A DNA stretch of 46,966 nt from Mayfieldus sp038040285 (GTDB lineage Bacteria > Actinomycetota > Thermoleophilia > Solirubrobacterales > 70-9), in NCBI GenBank assembly GCA_038040285.1, contig JBBPIN010000018.1:1-46966 (forward strand). The letters run 5' to 3'. Below the pieces are notes generated by a model. That model did not search any database and was not told where the DNA came from. It saw only the letters and a program-made list of their open reading frames with translations. The stretch's first letter is position 1. Each line of letters starts with the position of its first letter. Made by a program: the position numbers and the translations under genes. Positions 17,228-25,387 of the stretch are shown in pieces.

Positions 17228-19402
17228 TCAGCCGGTCGCCGACTGCTCGCCGATCGCGCGAATGTCGCGCACGAGCTCGTCGAGCAAATGCTCGGTATCG
17301 GTGCGCACCTTGGCCGTGCCGTCACGAATCGCTTCCTCGGCGGCCTGATTGAGGCGTTGCTGCGCCTCGGCCGCCTGCTTCGCCATTTCGGCGCGCTGGC
17401 GCTCGGTCTCCGCTCGCAGGGCCGTCACCGCCTCGTTCACCTGCGCCTTGGCGATGTCCTTCTCCTCCCGCTCTTCGCGGCGGTCGCGGCGCATCGCCTT
17501 GCGCGACAGCTTCTCGGCGGCCCTCTTCTCCTGCTCGGTCAGGGCCGCCGCCACCTTGCGGCCCTCCTGGAGGACCTGGGCCGCCGCCGCCTCGGTCGTC
17601 TTCGCGAGGTTGCTGCGCAGGGTCGCGGCCTCGCCGTCGAGCGCCGCCTTCGCCTCCTCGCCGATGTCGACGGTCGCCGCCTTGACCGTCCCGATGATTC
17701 GCTGCTCGGCCGTGCGCGAGCTTTCCTCGATCGTCGTGCGAAGCCTTTCGTCGGCCTCCTTTGTCGCCGTTTCGCTTGCCGAGTGGAACTGGGCCAGGGC
17801 CGCCTTGAGCTGCTCCTCGGCGCTCGCCTTCAACGGCTGCTTGCTCTCGCTTTGCAGCCGGGCTGCCGCCTCGCCCAGCGTGCGGTTGAGCTGCTCCTGG
17901 GCTTGACCCTCGAGTTGCTCGCGTGTCGCCGACGCCTGCTGGCCGACCTGCTTGCCGAGCGCCTCGTGGGCGGCGTCGGTGCTCTGCTTGACCTGGGCGT
18001 CCAGGCGGGCGGTGAGCGCCTGCTCGAGCTGGGCCTGCATCGGCGGCGTCGCTTTGGCGACCTCCGCCTGGGTCGCCTGCGCAGTCCGTTCCTCCACGCT
18101 GGCGGCGAGACGCTGCTCGGCGACGCCAAATCGCTCCTCGGCCGCCGACTGGATCTGCTTGACCAAGGCCTGTGTATGCGCACCCGAGGTCTCCCGGAGG
18201 CGTTTCTCGATCGCCTCCGTGGCCGCCTTCAGCTCCGCCTGGAGCGAGTTGGTGGTCGCCGCCGCGGCCTCTGAGAGCTTCGCGTCCACGCGGGCGGTAA
18301 GCGCCTGCTCCAGCTCGGCCCGCAGCTGCGGTACTGCACGCCCGATCTCGGACCTGGTCGCCTCGGCGGTTCGCTCCTCAACGCTTGCGGCGAGTCGCTG
18401 TTCTGCGGCGATCAGCCGCTGCGCGACCTCCTCTCCGATGCGCCGGACCTCCACCTCGGCGCGCGCGGCGGAAGCCTGCTGAAGACGCTGCTCGATCGCC
18501 TGGGTCGCCGCGTTGAGCTCTGCTTGGAGGGAGTCGTTGATCGCCGCGGTGCTCTGCGAGAGCTTCGCCTCCAGGCGCGTGGTCAGCGCCTGCTCGAGCT
18601 GGGCCTGCAGTGAGGGCGCCGCCCTGGAGACCTCCTCCTTGGCCGCCTCCGCGGTTTGCTCCTCGATCGCGCCGCGCAGTCGCTCTTCGGCGCCGGTCAG
18701 CCGCTGCTCGGCGGCCGCTCGGGTCTGGCCCGCGGTCTTCTCGGCGCTGGCCTGGATGCGCTTGATCTCCTCGGCGGTGCGGGCCTGGGTGGACTCGAGC
18801 AGTCGCTTCTCCAGGTTCGGTAGCGCCGCCGACAGCTGGTCCTTCAAGGCTTCATTGGTTGCGGCGGAGCGCTGCGCGAGCTCGGCGTCGATCCGTGCGG
18901 TCATCGTCTGCTCCAGATCCGACTGCATCTGCCGTGCCGTCCGCGCTACCTCTGCCTGGCTCGCTTCGGCGGAGGCCTGCTCGGCTCTCTGCTTCGCTTC
19001 CGAGGAGGCCTGCTCGGCGGCCGCCTTGGTCGTAGCCCTCACCTCGGCGGTCAGCCGCCCGATCTCAGCCTCGATCCTTTGACGGGCCGATTCGTGCAGG
19101 GTCTCCTCGAGCCCCTTTACGGCGGTCGACAGCTCGGCCCGCATACGCTCGTTCTCGCTCAGCAGCAACTGCTGAACGTCCGAGCGCGCTTGCTCGGCCT
19201 GCGCCCGAATCTGGCGGCGCGCGTCCTCGAACGGAGAGCCGACGCCTGACGGTTCCGCCGTCACCGGCGCCTGCGGCGGCGCTGCGCTAGCCCCGTCGTC
19301 GGAAGCCTCGTCGCCCGCTCGAGACGCGAATGGTGGGGGAGCCGATGGGGTCTTCTCAGGGCCCGACTGTTGGTCGGGGGACTGCTCGTCGTCGTGAGCC
19401 AA
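17228..19402 (-). CDS. long coiled-coil repeat protein
   Basis: 724 residues of unknown function. Residues 1-58 are an acidic, Pro/Ala-rich disordered head. About 59-724 is continuous Ala/Glu/Gln/Arg helix with almost no Pro or Gly, apolipoprotein/methyl-accepting-protein-like in composition. A unit starting QxxLEQALTARLDAKL recurs at residues 160, 266, 360 and 456, and AAEQRLAASVEERTAEA recurs 95 residues apart. No signal peptide or membrane segment is seen, so it is probably cytoplasmic and filamentous or scaffold-like. It lies 91 bp downstream of the FHA gene on the same strand. Such pairs suggest a phospho-dependent scaffold, but that is inference. Confidence 0.8.
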   Translation of the reverse strand: MAHDDEQSPDQQSGPEKTPSAPPPFASRAGDEASDDGASAAPPQAPVTAEPSGVGSPFEDARRQIRAQAEQARSDVQQLLLSENERMRAELSTAVKGLEETLHESARQRIEAEIGRLTAEVRATTKAAAEQASSEAKQRAEQASAEASQAEVARTARQMQSDLEQTMTARIDAELAQRSAATNEALKDQLSAALPNLEKRLLESTQARTAEEIKRIQASAEKTAGQTRAAAEQRLTGAEERLRGAIEEQTAEAAKEEVSRAAPSLQAQLEQALTTRLEAKLSQSTAAINDSLQAELNAATQAIEQRLQQASAARAEVEVRRIGEEVAQRLIAAEQRLAASVEERTAEATRSEIGRAVPQLRAELEQALTARVDAKLSEAAAATTNSLQAELKAATEAIEKRLRETSGAHTQALVKQIQSAAEERFGVAEQRLAASVEERTAQATQAEVAKATPPMQAQLEQALTARLDAQVKQSTDAAHEALGKQVGQQASATREQLEGQAQEQLNRTLGEAAARLQSESKQPLKASAEEQLKAALAQFHSASETATKEADERLRTTIEESSRTAEQRIIGTVKAATVDIGEEAKAALDGEAATLRSNLAKTTEAAAAQVLQEGRKVAAALTEQEKRAAEKLSRKAMRRDRREEREEKDIAKAQVNEAVTALRAETERQRAEMAKQAAEAQQRLNQAAEEAIRDGTAKVRTDTEHLLDELVRDIRAIGEQSATG
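17990..18925 (-). repeat. 95-residue (285-bp) internal repeats in the coiled-coil gene
   Basis: The helix unit that begins LEQALTARLDAKL occurs at residues 160, 266, 360 and 456. The last two periods are about 95 residues (285 bp); the first is 106. Repeats are clear in protein and diverged at DNA level, so the duplications are old. Confidence 0.75.
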
Positions 19403-19493
19403 TTTCGGGTCCGGGCTTTCGAGGCCGCCAGCAATTAACCAATGCTATGCCCGCGCGCAGCGGAAAGAAAACCCGCCTCCGCTCGCAGGTGCT

Positions 19494-20042
19494 TCAGACC
19501 TCGATGACGTAGAGGTGATAGCGACCGATCGTAAGCTCGTCCCCGTCCAGCAGCCTGCCCCAATCGACCGTCTCCCCGTTCACGAACAGCCCGTTGAGGC
19601 TGCGGTCGTCGAGCACGCGCAGCGGCTTTTGGCCCTCCCAGACGATCAGCGCGTGGCGGCGCGACACGGTCGGGTCGTCGAGCCGGATGTCCGCGGTGAC
19701 GCTGCGGCCGATTCTGGTCCAGCCGCGCTCAAGGGGAAAGATCTCAAGCTCGTCGTCTTGGAAGACGAGATAGCGGCCCGGGGCGTCGAGCGCGTCTCGC
19801 GCGGCCTGAAGCCAAGCTGGTGCGGACGGTTGCGCGGCGACCGGGAATTCGGTCGTGGTGGGCTGATCGCCTCCGCTCTCGAAGATCGAGGCGCGCCGGA
19901 AACTCTCGCTTCCGCAGCGGGGGCATTCGGGAATCTCGTCCTGAGCTTCGAGCGAGACCTGTGAGCCGCAATCGGTGCAGGAAAAGGTTCCGGCCCCGGG
20001 CGCGGCGCCGGCCTCGTGAAGCTCACTAGCGGCGCCGATCAA
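19494..20042 (-). CDS. zinc-ribbon plus FHA domain protein
   Basis: 182 residues. An N-terminal zinc ribbon has CTDC (about residues 22-25) and CPRC (about 40-43). After a linker, an FHA domain covers about 90-182 with RIGRS (112-116), the phosphothreonine-binding VSRRHA (128-133) and SLNGLFVNGE (about 148-157). FHA domains bind phosphothreonine peptides, usually products of Ser/Thr kinases; no kinase gene is in the window. The downstream coiled-coil gene is on the same strand, so the two may be one transcript and interact. Confidence 0.9.
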   Translation of the reverse strand: MIGAASELHEAGAAPGAGTFSCTDCGSQVSLEAQDEIPECPRCGSESFRRASIFESGGDQPTTTEFPVAAQPSAPAWLQAARDALDAPGRYLVFQDDELEIFPLERGWTRIGRSVTADIRLDDPTVSRRHALIVWEGQKPLRVLDDRSLNGLFVNGETVDWGRLLDGDELTIGRYHLYVIEV

Positions 20043-20135
20043 CAGTCGTGTCCTCTCCGATCCTGGGTCGATGCTATCGCGCCTCGATATTCAGTAGTAA
20101 CCGCGATGGACGAATTGGCCGCAACGTCCAAGGAA

Positions 20136-20151
20136 ATCGCCCTCGGGCGAT
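20136..20151. terminator. 7-bp hairpin ATCGCCC-TC-GGGCGAT
   Basis: Perfect 7-bp inverted repeat (central TC, so the real loop is wider) between two minus-strand genes, about 41 bp past the stop of the zinc-ribbon gene. On the plus strand it is followed by GATTTCGCCCTTTTT. It could end the small upstream gene's transcript or be an operator. Confidence 0.35.
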
Positions 20152-20191
20152 GATTTCGCCCTTTTTGCGCTGAATTTTGCTGCGGATAGCG

Positions 20192-20437
20192 CTAGTGGGC
20201 GGCTACGGGATCGGCCCGCTGCGGCGCCGGGACCGGCCATGCGCAGCGCACGTTGGCGGCGCCCGCGGTGCTCCGGATGCGCTCGCGGCGCACGACCTCG
20301 CCGAGTACGTCAGCGCGGGGACGCTCGAGGCAGAGCTCGCAGACGGCCGACTCGCGCCGCCCCGCAGTCATCACGGCGATCTCCTCGCCGATCAATGGCG
20401 TCCGGGTGCAGACCGAGCAGCGCGTGAATTCGTCCAT
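20192..20437 (-). CDS. small zinc-finger-like protein
   Basis: 81 residues. CSVC (about residues 7-10) and CELC (about 33-36) form a four-cysteine zinc-binding pair around IGEEIAVMTAGRRESAV. The remainder is basic (VRRERIRSTAGAANVRC). The cysteine pattern and opening MDEFTRCSVC look like a real conserved small protein rather than chance. Function is unknown; a nucleic-acid or protein contact is possible. Confidence 0.6.
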   Translation of the reverse strand: MDEFTRCSVCTRTPLIGEEIAVMTAGRRESAVCELCLERPRADVLGEVVRRERIRSTAGAANVRCAWPVPAPQRADPVAAH

Positions 20438-20524
20438 GGGGTCCGGTTCGGCGCAAACACGCGCCCTCCTGCCCGGAGTCGAGGGGCGCTGGACTCAGTG
20501 ACCGTACCTGCGGGCACGACCACC

Positions 20525-20530
20525 TAGAAT
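20525..20530 (+). promoter_or_regulatory. -10-like TAGAAT before SRPBCC gene
   Basis: TAGAAT ends 9 nt before the ATG at 20540, and no Shine-Dalgarno sequence intervenes, suggesting a leaderless or near-leaderless mRNA. No convincing -35 at 16-18 bp. Confidence 0.4.
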
Positions 20531-20539
20531 CGCCCGCCG

Positions 20540-21058
20540 ATGGGCCCGGTCAATGCCGAGGTTGCGATAGACGTGCCGCGGGAGGTCGCGTTCGATTTCG
20601 TCGCCGACCTCGCAAATCGGCCTGCCTTCACCAATCACTTCGTCAGCGACTTCCACCTGCTGCGGGTGGAGTCGAGCGGGGTCGGGGCCGGCGCCCGCTT
20701 TCGCTTCTTCGTCCCGCCGCAGGCAATCTGGATGGACACCACGATCGTCGAGCTCGAGCGCACGCAGCGGATATCGGAGCGGGGAAACGGTGGGCGCTGG
20801 AATCGCATCCCCTCGGCCACCGAATGGGAGTTGATAGCCGGGCCGGGCCCGCTGACCACGGTTCGGGTCACCTATTGGACCGAGCCCGCAAACTCGCTCG
20901 ATCGCCTCAAGGAGGTGATCGGGGGCGCCTCGATCTGGTACGGCCGTGACTGGGCCACTGCGCTGCGGCGGCTGCGCGACCTGCTGGAGTCCACGGGGCG
21001 GGACGGGCGCCCGGCCATGGCCGGCGGCAGCGGTTACTCGACACCGGTCCACCGATAG
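20540..21058 (+). CDS. SRPBCC/START-like ligand-binding protein
   Basis: 172 residues. The opening VNAEVAIDVPREVAFDFVADLANRPAFTNHF is the first strand and helix of the Bet v1/polyketide-cyclase fold, followed by the beta sheet and a long C-terminal helix (WYGRDWATALRRLRDLLES, about residues 133-151). It probably binds a hydrophobic ligand in a central cavity; the ligand is unknown. The last ~20 residues (GRPAMAGGSGYSTPVHR) are a flexible tail. It is divergent from the zinc-finger gene. Confidence 0.85.
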   Translation: MGPVNAEVAIDVPREVAFDFVADLANRPAFTNHFVSDFHLLRVESSGVGAGARFRFFVPPQAIWMDTTIVELERTQRISERGNGGRWNRIPSATEWELIAGPGPLTTVRVTYWTEPANSLDRLKEVIGGASIWYGRDWATALRRLRDLLESTGRDGRPAMAGGSGYSTPVHR

Positions 21059-21085
21059 CGGTCCACTAATAGACTGCCGCCGGCG

Positions 21086-21631
21086 ATGAAGACTCGCCGC
21101 CTTCTCCGACTGCTGCCCGCCCTGGCCGTCCTCGCGCTCTCCGCGGCGCTCGTCGCCTGCAACACCTCCGAGGACAAGCGGGACCTCAGCGAGGGGCAAC
21201 CGGTGCAACTGGGCGACCTCCAATACAACATCGTGTTCTCCCGCTTTCTGAACCCGAACGACGTCGAGGACCACGAGTACCTGGTCGGACAGCCGGCCCC
21301 GAAGCCCGGCCAGCTCTACCTCGGCGTCTTCGTCCAGATCCTCAACAAGAACAAGAACAGCCCCGTAACCGTCCCCTCGGGCTGGACGATCACCGACACC
21401 GAGCACAACAACTACTACCCGCTCCCCAGCCGCAGCCCCTATGCGCTGCGCCTCGGGGCGCCGATCGGGCCCCAGGACCAGGCGCCCGCCCTGGACAGCA
21501 CGCCGCAGGTCGGGCCGATCGAGGGGTCGATGGTCCTCTTCTCGATCCCCGACTCGGCGACCGAGGTCCGGCCCATACGGCTGATCATCCCGGGCGAGGG
21601 CGGACCAGCTGAAATAGAACTCGACGTCTAG
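21086..21631 (+). CDS. lipoprotein, DUF4352-like
   Basis: 181 residues. The signal peptide ends in lipobox LVAC (Cys24), so it is probably lipid-anchored on the outer face of the membrane. The mature part is Ig-like beta sandwich (LGDLQYNIVFSRFL, GQLYLGVFVQILNKNKNSPVTV, about residues 41-95), resembling telokin-like DUF4352 domains. TAGACT at 21070-21075 could be a -10. The next small membrane-protein gene begins 3 nt after its stop, so the two are an operon. Function is unknown. Confidence 0.8.
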   Translation: MKTRRLLRLLPALAVLALSAALVACNTSEDKRDLSEGQPVQLGDLQYNIVFSRFLNPNDVEDHEYLVGQPAPKPGQLYLGVFVQILNKNKNSPVTVPSGWTITDTEHNNYYPLPSRSPYALRLGAPIGPQDQAPALDSTPQVGPIEGSMVLFSIPDSATEVRPIRLIIPGEGGPAEIELDV

Positions 21632-21634
21632 GTC

Positions 21635-21958
21635 ATGCGAGCGCTGCAGCTCTGGCTGCTCCTCGCCGCCGCCGGTGCACTGGTCATCCTGCTGCGGCTG
21701 TTCGGAGATTTCGCGAGCTTCGCCGGACTGGCGGCGATCCTCGCCGGGACCGTGCTGTCGGCTCCCTATGCGCCGCCGCCCGATGCTCCGGGTCGGGGCT
21801 GGTGGACGATGCTGGCAAGCGGAGCCGCAATCACGATCGTGGCGGCCGCGCTGACGCTCGTCGCCGAGACGGCGGGCGGACTGCTCGCCGTGCTGGGCTG
21901 CGTTCTGGTTGCGATCGCGGTCGCGCTCGGGTTCCCGACCCGCTCCGAAGGTGGGTAA
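21635..21958 (+). CDS. small integral membrane protein
   Basis: 107 residues, three to four predicted transmembrane helices (about residues 5-22, 26-43, 58-77, 80-98), with a Pro-rich cytoplasmic or external loop (APYAPPPDAPGRG). It begins 3 nt after the upstream lipoprotein stop, implying co-translation. No family recognised. It is convergent with the PBP gene, 3 bp apart. Confidence 0.7.
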   Translation: MRALQLWLLLAAAGALVILLRLFGDFASFAGLAAILAGTVLSAPYAPPPDAPGRGWWTMLASGAAITIVAAALTLVAETAGGLLAVLGCVLVAIAVALGFPTRSEGG

Positions 21959-21961
21959 CCG

Positions 21962-23809
21962 TTAGCCGAGCAGTCCGGTTGCGAGGATGTCGTGGGCAAC
22001 CGGCGCCGCGACGGTGCCCCCGTCCGCGTTTGCGTCAACCAACAACACGGCGACCGCGAGGCGTGGTTTCGTCGCCGGCGCGAAGGACGTGAACCAGGCG
22101 TCGACCGCCTGCTCGGGTTGCTGGCCGGGCGGGGGCGAGGGGGCGCCCGGCTTTGGCCCCAGCTCCGCGGTGCCGGTCTTGCCGGCCACCTGGACGCCAG
22201 GCAGCGCGGCGGCGGTCCCGGTGCCGCCCGTGACCACGCCGATCATCAGCTCGCGGAGCTGGTCGGCGATCTTCGGCGACATCACGCGCACCGGCCCAGC
22301 GTCGGCCTGAAGCTTTTTCTTCACGACGATCGGCGTCGGGACGCGTATTCCGTGCCGGGCGACGGTCTGCGCGATCGACGCCATCTCCAGCGGCGTCGCC
22401 AGGACCTGGCCCTGACCGATCGCGGTCACCCCGAGGTCGAGGTCGTCGCCGATGTCCTGGGGGATGCTCGGCTCCGGCGGGTCGGTGATCTCGGTCGCCC
22501 GCTGGTCGTACAGGGTCGGCTTGGCGTTGAAGCCGTAACGCTCGGCCGTCGTGACCATGCCGCTCTGGCCGATCTTCGGCCCCAGCGGGGCGAAGACGGC
22601 GTTGCACGACTCCGCGAACGCCTGTGTGAAGCTGCCGCCGCAGTACTCGTCGTGGGCGTTGGCGATGAAGCGGCCGCCGACATTGATGCCGTTGGTGACC
22701 GGGAACTGGTCGTCGAGCGACACGACGCCCTTCTGAAGCGCCGCCGTTGTCGTCACCACCTTGAAGGTCGAGCCCGGTGGCTGTGGCGCCGAGAAGGCGC
22801 TGCCGGCAAGCGCTCGGACGGCGCCGTTGCGAGCGTCCAGCACGGCGACACCGCCTGCCCGCCCGGCCAGACCGGCGACCGCGGTCTGCTGAAGGGCAGG
22901 GTCGATCGTCGTCTTCAGCGGCTCGCCCGGGGTGGGATCGCTCTGGGCGAGGATTCGCTCCGGTCCCCCGTTGGGCGGCAGGGCGATCAGCCGCCCTCCC
23001 GGCTTGCCGGCCAGGTGCGAATTGAACGCCCGCTCCAACCCGCTGATGCCGACCGGGGTGCCGGCGGGAAAGCCTTCACGCGCCAAGGCGGGAAGCTCGG
23101 AGGCGTCCGGCTGGCCGATCTGACCGGCGACGTCGGTCGCCGCGCTTCCCAGCGGGGACGTGCGTGCCTCCGGTGGTCCCTCCGCGAGTGGCGTTCCGTC
23201 GCGCGCCTTGATCGCTCCGCGGTGCCCCAGCTCGATGCCGTCGGCCAGCTCTTCGCCCGGCCGCAGCCCGGGGAAGACCAGGTGCGGGTCCCAGACGATC
23301 CCGCCATCGGCGAACGGCAGCGCCAGATCGGAGTCGAAGTCCCCAAATGCGACGGTTCCGACCCGGATCGGGACCGTTGCCACCTTGCGCCCGCCGACCG
23401 TTTCGGGCCCCTTTGCCTCGCCGGGGTCGAGGGTGCGCAGCGTTGCCTTCTCCTCGGCGTCGATGTAGGCGCGGCGAAGGTCGCTGGCCGAGTAGCGCAG
23501 CTGCGATGGCTGGCTCAGCTCCGCGTGCATCGCCGCGAAGTCCTGGTCGACCCAATCGGAGACGAATCGCTCCGCCGCCTGCTTCTCCGGCGGCGGTTCG
23601 GAGCCGACGATCGCCCCGGCGACGAACGCAACGAGCGCGGTGATCACGATGGGAAAGGCGCGGGTGACGAGGCGGCGTCGCCGTTCCACCTCGGAAGGAA
23701 GCGATCTCACGGGTTCGGAAAAGTTAGTGACTGCGGTGACGGCATTACGCAAACCGGGTATCGCCGGCCCGGGGCTAAGCGGCCAATTCGGCTGCGCCGC
23801 GTGGGCCAC
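21962..23809 (-). CDS. penicillin-binding protein, class B-like transpeptidase
   Basis: 615 residues. A cytoplasmic N-terminus and one membrane anchor (about residues 51-69) lead to an NTF2-like MecA_N-type domain (about 75-185), then a transpeptidase domain. The active-site triads are S347TFK, S401CN and K544TG, all intact, so D,D-transpeptidase activity in septal or wall peptidoglycan synthesis is expected. The frame from ATG 23809 leaves only 17 bp to the divergent protease start. A GTG at 23710 (VRSLPSE) would give a larger promoter space but has no clear ribosome-binding site, so the true start is undecided. Confidence 0.93.
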   Translation of the reverse strand: MAHAAQPNWPLSPGPAIPGLRNAVTAVTNFSEPVRSLPSEVERRRRLVTRAFPIVITALVAFVAGAIVGSEPPPEKQAAERFVSDWVDQDFAAMHAELSQPSQLRYSASDLRRAYIDAEEKATLRTLDPGEAKGPETVGGRKVATVPIRVGTVAFGDFDSDLALPFADGGIVWDPHLVFPGLRPGEELADGIELGHRGAIKARDGTPLAEGPPEARTSPLGSAATDVAGQIGQPDASELPALAREGFPAGTPVGISGLERAFNSHLAGKPGGRLIALPPNGGPERILAQSDPTPGEPLKTTIDPALQQTAVAGLAGRAGGVAVLDARNGAVRALAGSAFSAPQPPGSTFKVVTTTAALQKGVVSLDDQFPVTNGINVGGRFIANAHDEYCGGSFTQAFAESCNAVFAPLGPKIGQSGMVTTAERYGFNAKPTLYDQRATEITDPPEPSIPQDIGDDLDLGVTAIGQGQVLATPLEMASIAQTVARHGIRVPTPIVVKKKLQADAGPVRVMSPKIADQLRELMIGVVTGGTGTAAALPGVQVAGKTGTAELGPKPGAPSPPPGQQPEQAVDAWFTSFAPATKPRLAVAVLLVDANADGGTVAAPVAHDILATGLLG

Positions 23810-23826
23810 ATGGTTGTATTTCGCCG

Positions 23827-24972
23827 ATGACCGTCCTCGACTGGGGCATTGTCGCGTTCACCGCAGCGCTAGCGATCTGGGGTTACGAGCAGGGCCTGAT
23901 CGTCGGTGCGTTCACGCTCACCGGGTTCGCGGCGGGAGCCCTGGCCGGCAGCCGCCTGGCGCCGGCGCTTCTCGCCCAGGGGTCCCAGTCGCCCTACGCG
24001 CCGGTGTTCGCCGCCCTCGGGGCGCTGATGGTCGGGGCCGCTGTTGCTGTCACTCTCGAGGGTCTCGGACTGGGGGTGAGGGCGCGGCTGATCCGCGGGC
24101 AGGCGATGCACTTCGCGGACGGAGCCGGGGGCGCCGTGCTGACCGCCGCGCTGGCGGTTGGCCTGGCGTGGGTCTTCGGCGCCGTCGCGCTGCACGCCCC
24201 CGGCGCCGGCGAGTTGAGGCGCGACGTCCAGCGGTCGCTGATCTTGGGGCACCTCAACGACGTGCTGCCTCCGTCGGGGCCGCTCCTCAACGCGCTCAAC
24301 CGGGTCGACCCGAGGCCGAGCATCAGCGGTCCATCGGCGTCCGTGGGCCCACCCTCGAACGGAATCGTCAACGATCCCGACGTAACCAGGGCGGGCGCCA
24401 GCGTGGTCAAGGTGCTCGGTACGGCCTGCGGGCTCGGGGTCGAGGGATCGGGCTGGATGGGGGTGCCCGGGCTCGTCGTCACCAATGCGCACGTGATCGC
24501 CGGCGAGCGCGATACGACGGTCACGAAGCAGGACGGGACTCAGGTCGACGCGACGCCCGTGCACTACGACCCGACCAACGATCTGGCGGTGCTGCGCGCC
24601 GGGCTCGACCTCCCACCTCTGCAGCTGGTCCGAAACCCCTCCGCGGGGACCAGCGCCGCGGTGCTCGGCTACCCGGAGAACGGCGGCTTGCAGATCGCGC
24701 CCGCCCGCCTCGGCTCCACCCAGGAGGTGGTGAGCGAGGACTCCTACGGACGCGGACCGGTGCAGCGCGAGATGACCTCGCTGCGCGGGACGATTCGCAG
24801 CGGCAACTCGGGCGGCCCGGTCGTCGACATGCAGGGCCGCGTGCTCGCAACCGTGTTCGCGGCGACGACGAGCGGCAGGCAGGGCGGCTACGGAGTGCCG
24901 GACGATCTGGTCAGCGATGCCCTGCGTGATTCCTTGACGCCGGTGGGGACCGGGCCCTGCGCGGCCGATTGA
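23827..24972 (+). CDS. MarP-like membrane serine protease (CvpA + trypsin fold)
   Basis: 381 residues. An N-terminal CvpA-like membrane domain has about four helices (about residues 4-22, 24-44, 58-80, 101-122). A periplasmic chymotrypsin-fold domain follows with catalytic H222 (TNAHVIAG), D252 (PTNDLAVL) and S328 (SGNSGGPVV). Cys201 and Cys378 could form the disulfide known from mycobacterial MarP. MarP of Mycobacterium tuberculosis is required for acid and oxidative stress resistance and cleaves a peptidoglycan hydrolase, so adjacency to the divergent PBP gene fits an envelope role. Confidence 0.92.
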   Translation: MTVLDWGIVAFTAALAIWGYEQGLIVGAFTLTGFAAGALAGSRLAPALLAQGSQSPYAPVFAALGALMVGAAVAVTLEGLGLGVRARLIRGQAMHFADGAGGAVLTAALAVGLAWVFGAVALHAPGAGELRRDVQRSLILGHLNDVLPPSGPLLNALNRVDPRPSISGPSASVGPPSNGIVNDPDVTRAGASVVKVLGTACGLGVEGSGWMGVPGLVVTNAHVIAGERDTTVTKQDGTQVDATPVHYDPTNDLAVLRAGLDLPPLQLVRNPSAGTSAAVLGYPENGGLQIAPARLGSTQEVVSEDSYGRGPVQREMTSLRGTIRSGNSGGPVVDMQGRVLATVFAATTSGRQGGYGVPDDLVSDALRDSLTPVGTGPCAAD

Positions 24973-25003
24973 GGCCGAGCCGGGCTACCGGACCAAAACG
25001 CCT

Positions 25004-25031
25004 TTGGCCCGTCACTTACGTTCAGTAAGCT
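25004..25031 (+). promoter_or_regulatory. promoter with overlapping HxlR-type operator
   Basis: TTGGCC (25004-25009), 16-bp spacer, TAAGCT (25026-25031) forms a promoter. An inverted repeat CTTAC-GTTCA-GTAAG (25015-25029) lies across the spacer and into the -10. HxlR-family regulators such as YodB/HypR bind TACT/AGTA-type dyads, so autorepression of the downstream regulator is likely. Confidence 0.6.
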
Positions 25032-25039
25032 CAGTGGCG

Positions 25040-25384
25040 GTGGCTACAGAGCCCTCCGCAGAGACGGCTTCGGGTGCGACACCGAAGGTCTGCCCGCACT
25101 TTCACGCCGCGGTCGAGCTGGTCGGCAAACGCTGGTCGGGGGCGATCCTCTCCACGCTCACCGAAGGGCCCTGCCGGTTCGGCGAGCTGGGGCATGGGGT
25201 GCCTGGGATGTCCGATCGCCTGCTCTCACATCGCCTGCGCGAACTGGAGGCAGAGGGACTGGTCGAGCGAACCGTGCAGCCGGGCGCCCCGGTCCGGGTC
25301 AGCTACTCGCTGACCGACAAGGGCGCCGACCTCAGCCCCGCGCTGCGCGAGCTGCGCGTCTGGGGGCAGCGCTGGAAGGCCTGA
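25040..25384 (+). CDS. HxlR-family transcriptional regulator
   Basis: 114 residues from GTG 25040 (25034 GTG also possible). The frame continues to a TTG at 25004, but that region holds the promoter and operator, so a later start is chosen; at 25040 the -10 ends 8 nt upstream, fitting a leaderless mRNA. Winged helix-turn-helix of the HxlR family: the conserved early Cys in VCPHFHAAVELVGKRWS, then MSDRLLSHRLRELEAEGLVER (recognition helix) and the wing. In this family the Cys often senses electrophiles or disulfide stress. The target beyond itself is unknown. It is convergent with the GGCT-like gene. Confidence 0.9.
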   Translation: MATEPSAETASGATPKVCPHFHAAVELVGKRWSGAILSTLTEGPCRFGELGHGVPGMSDRLLSHRLRELEAEGLVERTVQPGAPVRVSYSLTDKGADLSPALRELRVWGQRWKA

Positions 25385-25387
25385 AAA

